From: Solen grandis
Taxonomy: Eukaryota; Mollusca; Bivalvia; Adapedonta; Solenidae
Reading direction: 5' to 3'
Assembly: GCA_021229015.1 (NCBI GenBank)
Contig: CM037777.1
Location: 54,100,857 to 54,164,856 of the forward strand
Length of the DNA: 64,000 nucleotides
The position numbers and the translations under genes are program-made. This document shows, one piece after another, positions 49,401 to 59,753 of the stretch (positions are counted from its first letter, which is position 1; each line of letters starts with the position of its first letter). The notes beneath the pieces were generated by a model, which saw only the letters and a list, made by a program, of their open reading frames with translations, searched no databases and was not told where the DNA came from.

Positions 49401-51235
49401 TTCTTGATAATTGTGCTGTCCTGAGTAATCTCCCCTGAAAACTACCTACGGTAAAGTTAAGATTTTTTCATGGAATTTGAAACAGAATCATAGAATGCAT
49501 CTTTCTACCGCCAGTTTTTCTCATAAATCAAGTTCAGATTTTCATATTCACAGAAAATTTATATTTCCGACAGGCTTAAATGTTAACTTTAATACAGCTT
49601 ATCTCCCCCAAATTAGATAAAAGTTGAAAAAAAAACTCTTGGTGAAATATTTTCATTTTTGAATGTCTTAAAAGTGTCAGTTTCATAGATATATTAACAG
49701 CAAGAGGCAAGATATCGAATATGGTTATTTGGGTGCTAATACCTTAAGTACAGTTGAACCTGTATTAGCGGCAACCTGTATTAAGCGGTCAATCTGCATT
49801 TAGCGGCCAGTTTTAATATTACCAAACCATTGCCTTTTGTTATGTTTAACCTTCTTTTAGCGGCCACCTCTGCTAAGCAGTCACTTTCTATTGTTTCCCT
49901 TACTGACCGCTTAAGACAAGTTTGACTGTATACAAAAGATTTCGATTAAACCTTAAAAGTATTCAAATACGTAACACTATATACATCGTTGTATGCCAAT
50001 CTGCATAACTATGAAACAATGGTTTATTACTTGTATTTCTTTTCCTGATCGTATTGTTTAGAGGTAATATCCCAACCAACAGACGGAGGTTCGGGTGCTG
50101 TTGTCGGAGTTGTAGTTACACTGTTGATTTTATTTGCTATTGCTGGTCTTTTCGGGTTCGTGTTGATTAGACGAAGAAGGTAATCTTGATGTATGTTTTT
50201 ATGAATTCTATTATTTAAAGAGGTTTTATGATCTGTTAAACAAATATATTCGTAAAATTCCTTTAAGAAATACGTAAATTTTTAATCACAATCATCATAC
50301 CGATAAGCCGACTGAAAAATGAAGACGAATAATGTGAACGATAAAATTAGATATTATCTTCTTCAAAGCCCTCCTCGCTTTAAAAAGAACAATAATTTTA
50401 TGTTTAAAATAATCTTATTATTTGAATATATTTTGCACTTTCATTGAGACTGTCAGTGCAAGTTCTCCTCAGTCTTCACAGTGAGGCTTATGCTTCAATT
50501 CCTAATATAGCTGTTTACTAATATGGCTAAAGCAAACACTGAAGATAAAATTCTACTTTTATAGGATGTCAAAACCATTACTTCATCCCAGACTTGGTAA
50601 CGGAATAGAATACATCAGAAAGAAGGTATTTCCGCAAAGAAGAGATAGCACTGGAGGGCTTGTTAATGGCTTTGATATGCCTGTCGTGGACAGCAACGAA
50701 CACGGTGTAGTATTTGAATGATACTAATCTTTTGTCTAGAAGTACGACTGTTAGGATACAAACTTAAGATAATCTTATAGATAAATGAACAAAACTGTTC
50801 CACTCTTAAACACTTTAAGATTGTTTGAAAAGTTCCTTTTGTCACATAACGTTGATTTTTTAGGATTAGCTTGAGTGTCCTATTTTAAATCAATCAGTTT
50901 GATTGTGTACCCGTTGTTCTTTGAAACTGGGTAATTTACATCACAAACTTGCTTAATCAATTTATCACTTTTATTATTTGCCTATGTAATTTTAATGAGC
51001 GTTTCCCATGCCACTAAGCGGGAAGAAAAGTTATGATTCATAAGTTATAATGAAAAACAAGAGGTCTGATTTTTTTTCTCGTATTTTCCTATTTCATTTC
51101 TCCTTTATATCATAAAATCACATAAAAATCGAAGAAAAAAAATCGAGATTTGAAACTTACTTTCTCTTATTTTTTTAGTCTAGTCTACACACTGTCGTTT
51201 GGTTGTGATTTGGTCGTAACTTCGAATCTCGCGGG

Positions 51236-51273
<38 letters not shown>

Positions 51274-54200
51274 CCACTAAGTTTCACATTGATTTCTGAA
51301 GAAAATAAGTATGATTCTTGCACAAATGTGCTGAAATCAGATATGGGATGGTTAGGTTAAAATCTCGCATATTTTGTAAGAATGTGATAATTATTATTTT
51401 TTGAGTGTAATATTACCTTTTCTTGATTCTGTCGCATTTTTACTTTATCACCCAAATGCGAATAAGTAAATTTTAAATCCTGAATTTTTTCCCATCGATT
51501 TGCAAATATGCTTGTAATTTTGTAATAGAAATAGTAAGCAACTGGTAGAAACACAAGAAATAAATGTCAAAAATCTAGATTTATTTCTTCTTGTGAATGG
51601 TCTGTAAATGAATAGAGCTTTGTCCATATCAGGATTCCGTCTTGGTCTAGCACCAAGGATGAGGAGGAAAATATGGTGCGGGACTAAGAATACTTGTCGA
51701 AAATCAAAGTCTGATTTCGTATGAAAGATACATGTATTTACGAAGAATAAAGTTAATATTGGAAATGTGGTCTTTCTGTGATATTACGTCACAATGATTA
51801 TACTATGATAATTTCTTCCGATATGCATTGTTCATCTCAAACAAATTCGATTAGATAAAATTGTCTTTTGATTCTTCTTTTTCAGTGGTAAGACCAAATC
51901 CTAAAAAGATACGACCTAAACTCGAAAACTATTGCAACATCCAGACATCAATCGAATTAACGGATTTATGGGACTTTATAAACCTAAATAAGGCAAACGA
52001 AAGTGATTACTTTCAAAAGGAGTTTAAGGTATTCCGATTTTATTAGAAAATATGCAAAAACAAACCCAATTGAATAGCTGCTTCTATGTCATGTATTTAA
52101 GGTTTTCAGTACATGTAAATGAATGTACAGTCATTAATTATGACTTTTCCAGTCCGACAGTTTAAACAGCTTTCTTGATTTTGACCAGTTTCAAAGCCTT
52201 GCTTCACAGATAAGTGTTAATTATGCATGTAATTGAGATACCCAATTCTTGCCAGCAGAGGCCCATTAATCGCTCTGCACCAGTCAGTCTTGGTGGTCGG
52301 ATTGCACCTTCAGTATGAGTGATAAAGGACTGTTCTGCACAGATCTCGTAGTTTGGTTATTTTGAAAACATGATGAAAAAAGAAAATACAATTTAAATCA
52401 TTTTATTTTTTATATTTTCAACAAAATGAAAGTTATTCCTACAAATATTGCTTTTATAGCAGAAAAGAAACATTGAAATACATAAAAATATTCAATAGTA
52501 TAGTTTGATCTGCCATTAAATTTCAAAAAGAATAACCTTATGCATATGAATTATAAAGTGTTTATTGAAATAACGTTAGCTGTCTACTTATTTGATTATG
52601 AAAATGTCGATATTAACATAACAGAAACTGTATTGAATATTCATTTCAACAACAACAAAAAATCATTTCCATATCAAATATATTATTAACAGTGTTTATC
52701 ATACAGTTATAAAGTAGTTTGTTACATATGTGAAGGATTCATCTTTTTCACAATAAGAAAACAAAAACAAAAATCTTTAAAAAAGATATTCGGCATAAGA
52801 AAGAAAAGCAACAAAGATATGAAAGTTAAAGGAAGTAAAAGTTTACAATAAAATATATAATATAATAATGCTTATGCTGAAAAATCATATATTGACCAAT
52901 ACTGGCCCAAATCGCAAGTGAAGCTCGCACACAGCCGAGTCATTAATCAACAATTAGTGGCTAACAGCTCCCAGCATGGGTGTGGGTTCAGCGGTCAGTT
53001 TACAGTTACAACAAATTAGTTTCACTGATAAGACTGAGCATCAGCCTGATGCTCAGGATTGGTATAAACTGTAGGACTGTTTCAGGTTCATAATAAAAAT
53101 AAAATAAAATAAATTACTTGAATTAAATCAGCAACTAATTTACATTGTATTTGAAATAATATTTATACGAAGTATTGTTTACATACCAGAAATTAAAGGA
53201 GGGATTGATACATAAGTGCAATGCTGCGCTTCTACTTGAAAACGCCGGAAAGACTCGTTACAAAGGATTATGTGCCTGTATGTATTGATTATTTTGCGTA
53301 AAATGTTTATTTGCATTTAATATACAAATGCGATTTAAATATTATGAATTGTTTACTAAAAAAGAATTATTTAAAAAAAAATCTAATAAATAATCATCAA
53401 AAACATTCTGTGGAACTGGAAATTTAAAAAAAATGATAATGTATATAAACCATTTTACGAAAATGAGTTCTTGTGTGAATGAAATTAAACACAAAACTAG
53501 AGTATTATTGATTATCTAATGATATAGATAATTTAATCATCAATCAAAGTATTGCCAACTATAATGTTTAATCTGGTTTCTGGTTATAACATAATATATT
53601 TTGGGAAACGACACTCCAAGGCGATATATAGGACTTTCAACCTAATGGTTTTTTCATCAACCTTGGTTTCGTCATGACCTAATACCTCATCTCTATAGTT
53701 TTCTTCCTTTTAATAGCTACACATAAATGCTATTTTCTCGTGTTCCAGATGATCACTCCAGAGTCATTCTTGTATGCGAGAATAAGAACGAAGTAGACTA
53801 CATCAATGCAAACTTCATCAATGTAAATTGTCTTCTAATCAGTAAAATGATCCTTTGTAGAAATGTATTATATTTATTATTGATAATGAACAATACTCAC
53901 GGTGTGTTAAGCTTTTACACAGAAGTTATTTTCTAATCGAAAGCGCATGCAACAATGTTACATACTTGCATGCAGATTCCTTTGCATAATTTCATTTAAA
54001 AGTCGTTTGAATTCATGAATTTATCGACTATTTGTTGTTTATTTCCACACAAAACTTCAAACATACAATGGTGAAATACCATTCTGTTAAATATATCCAA
54101 TGTGTTCCTTAGCAAATAAAAGCAGTTAAGGTATGTATATTGATAAATTAAGTATGTGTAATGTTATATCTTAATATTATGTTTCGCGTTATTAAACACT

Positions 54201-57200
54201 ATCATCAAATTATCATGTTAAATATCAAACTGTCATTCGATACAGTAAAATGGGTATAAAATTGATGTATAAAACTTTTAAAGGGCTACAACAGCAAGGC
54301 GAAGTTTATTGCATCACAAGGTATGTATTAGTATTTCTCCAATATATCATTTTCTGAAGTGATCTCATAAAAAAATGATTATGTTTTCATGGAATGAGAG
54401 GCCACGACTTAACTTCATAATTACACGAATTACAATTATCTTAAGCAGTACAGAGCAAAAGATGCAAGAACGCTCAGTAATGTTAATGTTATCTGTGCAT
54501 TTGATAAGTTAATTGCCTATCTTTCAAATATTTCGCAATCAATTAAATTGGACTTTTTCTGTAGAGATAATATAGGTATCCACAACAGCACAAATAATTT
54601 GGACATGTTTACATAGGAAGGCAATTTACATGTATATGTTGAATATGTATTCGTGGTAGTGAAGCATATCAAAGGTTTCTATTGCACAGGACCTACAAAA
54701 GCTATGATCAATGATTTTTGGCGCATGATATGGCAGCAAGAGGTAGAAATAGTGGTGATGCTTACGAATCTTATCGAACTTGGAGTGGTAATACTTTACA
54801 TTTTTACTTCTCACAGTTCATCTACGAAAAACATAAAATAATAACGAGATATGAAAATAAATATTTAAAATGCACAGGTGATTTTTTAAAGATCTTTCTT
54901 TTCTTATATTGCATAATCGATTAGTAAATATAAACGAATTATTTTCATATTTTTGATACGTATTTACTTGTTGGGTTTTACATCCAACCAAATGCATCAA
55001 TGATATAATGTCTACATAATACTAAGCATATAAGGCTTTGAACCATGACCGCTAGTCCCATTTTATTTATTTTATGGTATGCCTGGGATTAAACCCACGA
55101 CTCTTGTGCTAAATTCTTCGATACAAGAACTTCTGATACTTATACGAAACATATGTTAAAAAGCGCATTTGTCCTATGATTTTTTTCACCTTGAACTTAC
55201 GCATTTTAAAGAATTTTTTTTTTCATTCTAAAATATATCTATACACTTCGTTTCATGGCTTTCTGGTAACTTTTACATGCCATAGTATAAATAACGATAT
55301 TTATTGCTATATATTGTGTTGTCGTATGCTTATGAGTGATTAACTTGTTGGTAGAAAAAGTGTGTTCAGTACTGGCCGGAAGATCTTGAGGCCGACTTTG
55401 GGAATATCCATGTGACCGTCATTAAGACGGACAGCTTCAAAGATTATGACATCAGATTATTGGAAATAAAAAAGGTAATTCGCTTTCTCCAGAATTGTTT
55501 ACGTATCACAGTTGAATTTGTTTCATTTATTTTCTTTTTTACGTTTTCAAAAGAAACACTTTCCTATATAAACTCTTTATACTCTATATAACCTTTTTAA
55601 ACTGTGGACTGTAATCAAGGTGTTTTCTGTTGGATATAGTCGTTGTTTTATCTAGATAATATATAAGCTATTTAAAAATTTAAACACGTGTCTGAATTGA
55701 GTCTTATTCTATTGACAATTTGAAAATGTATAAAATGAAACGCAACATGTTTGTGCAACAGGATGGCGCTATTTATGACACCACCAAAGTTGTAACTCAA
55801 TATCACTTCCGGTCTTGGCCAGACAAAGACGTCCCACGGACAACTTGGTGCCTTGTCAACTTTTGGAGAATTGTTGACTTGGCAGTGCGTAATTCTAAGC
55901 GCGAGCGCCCAGTTGTTGTTCATTGCAGGTATATATGAATTATGAACGGAATATCTGTACCCGTATCTGTGTGTGTGTTTGTGTGTGTTAAGGATTTAGA
56001 ACTTAGAATTTCAGCAAACATCGACTAATACTGCCACTATTCGCGGTGTCCGAACGACGAATCGAACATTTTCGCGAGTAACTATTTTTAGTAAATATTG
56101 CTTTATCTCAAAATATTGCCTAATGTTATGACGTCATTTTGGAATTACCAACATGAATTAGAGCGGGGAAAGAAAACGAGGAAAAAGAACTTTTCTGCCA
56201 CTATACAGAAAAAAGCAATGTATACTGCTGTAGATAGCTGCATCTTTATCATGTCATTACTGTAACATGAATATACTCACAGTTTAGTCCTTGATTGTGA
56301 GGTATAGCATCCGCCATGCAAACATAAGGTCCCAAGTTCGATTCCTTGGATCAGATGAAAATTTGGTGACTTGTTCATTTAGTCACACAATTAGTGTAGG
56401 TTTAAGCTATGGTGTACTCGTAGTTTCCAGGTAGATAGCAGAATAGATAGAGATTAATTGAAGTTGGAAAAACTTGTTTGTTTCTCAACTGATTCCTAGG
56501 AGCGGGTGGTAACTTTAGTGACTTTTCATTTGCACGGCCGCGTATTTTGAGCAAGTACTGGTGTAGTTTCCAGGAAGCAGAATTGAGAGATAGATAATTA
56601 AAGTTTGAACTTCTTTCTCAATCTATTTAAAATAGATATGATAAAATAAAAAGCATGAATTTACTCAAGTCTTTTTATTATATAGGGTATACCCCTGTGT
56701 AGGCAATGTATCTTGCCAAAATCAAAGGCGCATTTTATTGAATTTATGATTAAAAATGCAAAAGATAATACATTTGTATTGTATGCTGACATTATAGCAT
56801 ATAATCTTTGCCTGATTAGCACGCTGTTATATTTTTTGCCTTTTTTCATTTAGGGACCATCTCTTGTGATGTCATATTTTTGTATAATTGTTTTAACTGA
56901 TTTCACTGGGCCATAGGGCCATACTAAGATGGGCAATTAAATCTAAATGAGATGGTAAAATGTTTTTTTTTATTTTTAATATATGATTCTATATACCTTG
57001 CAGATAGTTTTGATGTATAACAGCATTGTTTTCCAACATATTACAATTATCAACAACTCAGATAAACATTTGCCTTATTTTTCACATCGCTAAAAATGTG
57101 CATTTTGGAAGCCTGGGTACACTTACAAAAATCAATTTATTATGAACTTATAAAATATAGTGCTGGAAGATGATGATTTTTCCTGTGCAAGTATGATATC

Positions 57201-59753
57201 CTTTATATACTAGCCTCGTTTTCAGAAAATTGTACCAATCTTTAACAGATATAGAGATGATTTCAGCATTTTGTATGTTTGAATTTACAGTATTTGTTTT
57301 TCAAAATTCGGGGGTATCTTCTAAAATTTAATATTTTTCTAGAAACACATGATAAATATTTTTAAAAAATCATATTTAGATTTCTGAATGGGTAAACTGC
57401 AAAAGTGAATATTAAAGTTCAAAAACTTTTAAACACTATCCTTAGTGACAGAGGCAAATGTAAATAATTATTTTAAGTGTGTCTGTATCTTAACACAATA
57501 AAAAAAACGGTATACAGTAGTATGATTTTAGTTTTCATATTTTAGTGTTACAACACTTTGGCATTACACTCTACCCCAGTCAATGGTTCCTATGGTAATA
57601 TGCCCTGGAGATTATAGAGAAATCTATATGATCGTACCTACCGTCTTCAAATCTGTAACCATGGAAGTTAGTAAGGATGTGTTACTTCATAATAAATGAA
57701 AATAAAATGCTTGTGTCGCAAGATGAGAAAAATAGCTAAATTTGGACTCGAATGTTTTACCGACTGAGCTACCCGGGCTACACACAGCTGTCTCTATTTT
57801 GATTTTATCGGTATCATGATAATATCCAAATGGGCATTGTACAAACATCGAACATACCAAATATATAACATATTTGCATCAGTTGTTAACATTAACATAC
57901 TTAATTAGTTATATAATGTATTAACGTCATAAAATATATCATATCTATGTCTTATATATTGCAGTGCAGGCATAGGGCGGACTGGCACATTTCTTGCCCT
58001 GGACATTTTATACCACCAAGCTATATCGGAAGGCAGAATTGACGTGTTTGGCAATGTTACCAGTTTGCGCGACCAGAGGGTCAAAATGGTCCAAACGCTG
58101 GTATGAGTACATGTTGTTTTGGAGAACAAATGTAAAACATGAATATTTCGTGTTTCCTGTTCGAAATTGCAAATTAAGGTTCATTTTCTGTGGAAAGTTT
58201 ATCTAATTTGCAACATGTTTTACCATTTTCATTCGCAAACACAATTTAGAACTTACCCTTACATTTATCCACGATTTAGTTCAATAGAACACTTCTGTAT
58301 TTTCTATTTTACAATGTACAAAAAAAAACCGATGTTTCATTTGCTCGTGTGCAACAAATCCGTAACCAGCGCGTTGGTTTTTGATAAAAAAAAAATAAAA
58401 AAAATATAACAACCGTTAGTGTGAACTGCCGAAAATTAGATGACAATTATGAGTATACATGTATATAAACAGTAATATCAAGGCCTTCCTTCCTCTTATC
58501 ATTTGTTTTCGTTTCATGTTTTCTTTTTAATTCTGGCTCACGATATCAATGAGGTATCTGGCTGTGAGCATGAAGTCGTGGGTTCCATCCCTCACACTTC
58601 TCTCTCTCTCTTTCTTGGTTCAAAGTCACTCTCACTTATTCCTTCATGATTTTGCCGATTTGCATCCAATCAGTTTTAGTTATCAGTCTCTATGAAGGAT
58701 ACAGACACGAATCTCGTCTTCTACGGGATTCGATATCGCAACCCCTAGATCAGTGATCCGGCGTTTTACGACGGCACGACGCTTTCTCCCACTTGTTTTT
58801 CAACGTTCACTTGAATATTTAAGAAAACGACTGCAAAAAAAAATAAAAAATAGGATTTGACACCAAAAACGTCGTGCTATCTGCGGTTTGTTTAGTAACG
58901 CCATTTAATTTAAATCAAATGTGTTGTCACCCATCCTCACTTGTTGATGTCAAAGCAGTTATTATAGGAGCACAATGAAGCTTACATTTAAGTTTGCTCT
59001 TTTATATTGAATATAGATGAAGTTGTAATGTAATTTTAAATTCTGCCGTAGTGGTCGAGACACATTGATTGACAGAGAATAGGATGGAGAACATAAAAGT
59101 AAATATATTGTGTCCCGGCCATGGGATAGATAGAATTTATTTAAGCTGGAAACTTTTAATCGGATAGAATTTATAAATACATTTTTCCAGACAATAGGAA
59201 CCTTTTTGTTGTCTGAAGAAATGTCATAATACACTCTATCCATTACAAAGCAAGCAAACCACGGCTATGTTCTAATACTCTCCTTATAATTCTATTAGTT
59301 TTGCTGGTTTTTGTTTCCTCTTTTAAACAGATGTTCCTATGCGCTAATGAATTTCGAAATACAGATATTAGTATGTCTGATAGTATATATAATCGAAACT
59401 ATTCAAAATGAATAGTAAACGGCCATATTTAACTCATTTGTAATGAGCTAATAAATGTAAAATAATTTTTCTACCACATCAAAACACACAATTTTGTTTA
59501 GAGTATCATATCTAAATATAGAAATAGATTTTTGCATTAAATTTGATACCATTATCATTCCCTTGTTTTACAGTATAAGTACACTTTATTGTTCATATTT
59601 TAGGACCAGTACGTTTTTCTTCACGAAGCAGTGGCTGACGCAGTGTTGTTTGGAACGCACCCCTTTTATTCAGAACAAATTGATGAAGTATGTATGTTTA
59701 TGAATCAGACAGACAAGGAATCAAACCAATCTGGATACGAAGTTCAATTCAGG
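43309..59753 (+). CDS. Receptor-type protein tyrosine phosphatase with tandem EGF-like modules (partial, 18 exons)
   Basis: A type I membrane tyrosine phosphatase that would remove phosphate from phosphotyrosine proteins under the plasma membrane. Eighteen exons with GT-AG borders and matching phases join into 729 codons without a stop: seven 8-Cys EGF-like modules, a transmembrane segment of about 23 residues followed by RRRR, a juxtamembrane region of about 95 residues, then a full PTP D1 domain (KTRY phosphotyrosine loop, SWPDKDVP loop, [11 protein letters not shown]-loop, QTLDQYVF Q loop). Catalytic Asp, Cys and Arg are all present, so D1 should be active. The start is missing: the first EGF module runs into a 100-N gap, and signal peptide and N-terminal domains are not seen. 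The last exon ends in a phase-0 GTAAGT donor after a D1-D2 linker-like tail, so a D2 domain probably lies beyond 64 kb. No vertebrate one-to-one orthologue is recognised. Confidence 0.93.
43417..44901 (+). other. Intron of the phosphatase gene
   Basis: AT-rich, no extra EGF exon recognised in any frame. Confidence 0.7.
44902..45036 (+). CDS. EGF-like module 2 (exon)
   Basis: Phase 1-1 exon of 135 nt, acceptor ATCAG and donor GTAGCC. Eight cysteines in the order [17 protein letters not shown], then C, C, C, C with a final GYDGKLC, as in laminin/MEGF10-type EGF repeats. Confidence 0.9.
45367..45495 (+). CDS. EGF-like module 3 (exon)
   Basis: Phase 1-1 exon of 129 nt, acceptor TTAG, donor GTAAGA. 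Eight cysteines; the loop after CGHC is two residues shorter than in its neighbours (CSTC). Two N-glycosylation sequons are visible (NCS, NGT). Confidence 0.9.
45496..46417 (+). other. Intron of the phosphatase gene
   Basis: No extra exon. 45.85-46.26 kb contains CGCGGTAATATTAAGAG and a degenerate mirror (TGGTTTTACTATACTGCGG), perhaps an old MITE. Confidence 0.6.
46418..46552 (+). CDS. EGF-like module 4 (exon)
   Basis: Phase 1-1 exon of 135 nt with acceptor AACAG and donor GTATTC. Starts [11 protein letters not shown] and ends GYRGETCSE with eight cysteines. The open frame is short, so it is found only by motif and splice sites. Confidence 0.9.
46843..46980 (+). CDS. EGF-like module 5 (exon)
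   Basis: Phase 1-1 exon of 138 nt, acceptor TTTAAAG, donor GTAAGA. Starts [11 protein letters not shown], ends GYIGDMCNE, eight cysteines, with one NST glycosylation sequon. Confidence 0.92.
47336..47470 (+). CDS. EGF-like module 6 (exon)
   Basis: Phase 1-1 exon of 135 nt, acceptor CCACAG, donor GTATCA. Starts [11 protein letters not shown] and ends GLQGDFCKQ; eight cysteines, with Leu in place of the usual Tyr of the GY motif. It is followed at once by a long hairpin-ended tandem repeat in the intron. Confidence 0.9.
47522..48810. repeat. Tandem repeat element (about 151-bp unit) with TATACCCCC hairpin start
   Basis: Starts TATACCCCCGCAAACGAAGT / GAGGGTATACTGG, then GGTCGGTCGG, then at least four units beginning at about 47605, 47755, 47907, 48059 and 48209 (AAAGTCTTGTCCGGTGAACT ... 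GATACTTGGCATAAATA ... GGAGTTATTGCCCCTGAATC). Ends near 48805 with GCGGGGGTATCAATCACC. Lies in the intron between EGF modules 6 and 7; small open frames inside are not genes. Confidence 0.88.
49061..49198 (+). CDS. EGF-like module 7 (exon), last before the membrane
   Basis: Phase 1-1 exon of 138 nt, acceptor TTCTACAG, donor GTGAGT. Starts [11 protein letters not shown], ends GYTGSLCVQ; eight cysteines and an NRT sequon. Confidence 0.92.
49751..49928. mobile_element. pogo-like MITE (178 bp) in the phosphatase gene
   Basis: TA-flanked. CAGTTGAACCTGTATTAGCG at the left and CGCTTAAGACAAGTTTGACTG at the right are inverted repeats, with AGCGGCCA units between. Lies in the intron between EGF module 7 and the transmembrane exon. 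Confidence 0.82.
50062..50179 (+). CDS. Transmembrane exon of the receptor phosphatase
   Basis: Enters in phase 1 and leaves in phase 2. A short Gly/Ser-rich stem (QPTDGGSG) leads into an apolar helix of about 23 residues ([20 protein letters not shown]...) and then RRRR, the stop-transfer that sets a type I orientation with the EGF modules outside. Confidence 0.92.
50565..50704 (+). CDS. Juxtamembrane exon 1
   Basis: Phase 2 in (completes an Arg codon), phase 1 out. Encodes a basic cytoplasmic stretch ([23 protein letters not shown]). The donor (G/GTGTAG) is weak but is the one that gives the phase needed by the next exon; reading on reaches a stop at once, so a short membrane-anchored form without the phosphatase domain is possible if this intron is retained. 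Confidence 0.75.
50705..51885 (+). other. Intron of the phosphatase gene
   Basis: AT-rich with the (TG)n tract; in-frame read-through from the upstream exon stops after VVFE. Confidence 0.65.
51239..51271. repeat. (TG)n microsatellite
   Basis: Uninterrupted TG dinucleotides in the intron between the two juxtamembrane exons; prone to Z-DNA and length change. Confidence 0.95.
51886..52028 (+). CDS. Juxtamembrane exon 2, wedge region
   Basis: Acceptor TTTTTCAG, donor AAG/GTATTC in phase 0. Encodes [19 protein letters not shown] then YFQKEFK, which matches the helix-turn-helix wedge and the start of a receptor PTP domain (family pattern: FxxEFKxLPEG). Confidence 0.9.
52029..53189 (+). other. 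Intron of the phosphatase gene
   Basis: AT-rich; the GC-richer part at 52.9-53.07 kb includes GAGCATCAGCCTGATGCTCA, a perfect inverted repeat. No exon. Confidence 0.6.
53190..53277 (+). CDS. PTP domain exon 1 (phosphotyrosine loop)
   Basis: Acceptor TACCAG, phase 0 in and phase 1 out, 88 nt. Encodes [10 protein letters not shown]...[13 protein letters not shown]; joining to the next exon gives AYDHSRV. The KNRY motif of the family reads KTRY here: the Tyr that stacks on the substrate ring is kept and the Asn is replaced by Thr. Confidence 0.9.
53749..53822 (+). CDS. PTP domain exon 2 (YDHSRV...DYINANFI)
   Basis: Acceptor GTTCCAG, donor GTAAAT, 74 nt. Encodes the conserved DHSRVIL and DYINANFIN motifs of the PTP core. 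Confidence 0.93.
54284..54320 (+). CDS. PTP domain exon 3 (37-nt small exon)
   Basis: Acceptor TTTTAAAG, donor GTATGT. Encodes [12 protein letters not shown], the usual continuation to the FIAxQGP motif; the Gly of QGP is split across the junction. Too short to show as an open frame. Confidence 0.92.
54690..54787 (+). CDS. PTP domain exon 4 ([17 protein letters not shown])
   Basis: Acceptor TTGCACAG, donor GTAATA, phase 1 in and 0 out. Encodes [20 protein letters not shown] and [12 protein letters not shown], both standard PTP core motifs. Confidence 0.94.
55355..55474 (+). CDS. PTP domain exon 5 (CVQYWPED)
   Basis: Acceptor TTGGTAG, donor GTAATT, exactly 40 codons in phase 0. Encodes [18 protein letters not shown] followed by a strand pair ([19 protein letters not shown]). 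Confidence 0.93.
55762..55928 (+). CDS. PTP domain exon 6 (WPD loop, start of the P-loop)
   Basis: Acceptor GCAACAG, donor GTATAT, phase 0 in and 2 out. Encodes [15 protein letters not shown], the mobile loop with the general-acid Asp, and ends VVVHC, placing the nucleophilic Cys just before the intron. Confidence 0.95.
56285..56470 (+). mobile_element. tRNA-derived SINE-like element
   Basis: A-box-like TGTGAGGTATAGCATCCGCC and B-box AGTTCGATTCC (56335-56345), followed by a body with TCACACAATTAGTGTAGG. In the intron between PTP exons 6 and 7. Confidence 0.7.
57733..57790 (-). mobile_element. tRNA-like SINE fragment (minus strand)
   Basis: Minus strand: GCCCGGGTAGCTCAGTCGGT then AAAACATTCGAGTCC. 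The D-arm/A-box is very tRNA-like, but there is no anticodon arm or T arm that would make a tRNA gene. Confidence 0.55.
57965..58100 (+). CDS. PTP domain exon 7 (P-loop SAGIGRTG)
   Basis: Acceptor TATTGCAG, donor GTATGA. Completes [10 protein letters not shown] across the junction with exon 6, then [13 protein letters not shown] and [13 protein letters not shown]. The full CX5R catalytic loop is intact. Confidence 0.95.
58101..59603 (+). other. Intron of the phosphatase gene (1.5 kb)
   Basis: SINE-like fragments, otherwise AT-rich; no extra exon. Confidence 0.65.
58530..58800. mobile_element. SINE-like fragments with B-box motifs
   Basis: GTGGGTTCCATCCC at 58578 on the plus strand and, on the minus strand, GGGTTGCGATATCGAATCCC at about 58726-58745. 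Probably one or two decayed tRNA-derived elements in the intron between PTP exons 7 and 8. Confidence 0.5.
59604..59753 (+). CDS. PTP domain exon 8 (Q loop and D1-D2 linker)
   Basis: Acceptor ATATTTTAG, donor GTAAGT, 50 codons in phase 0. Encodes [17 protein letters not shown], which with the previous exon gives the Q-loop QTLDQY, then a polar tail ([16 protein letters not shown]) that resembles the linker to a second phosphatase domain. No further exon was recognised in the remaining 4.2 kb. Confidence 0.92.

Larger units (their letters stand above)
55929..57964 (+). other. Intron of the phosphatase gene (2 kb)
   Basis: Splits the P-loop codon after HC. Holds the two SINE-like pieces listed; no extra exon seen. 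Confidence 0.65.

Noticed and set aside
57733..57790. tRNA gene
   Set aside because: Only the D-arm/A-box region is tRNA-like; anticodon stem and T arm are missing.
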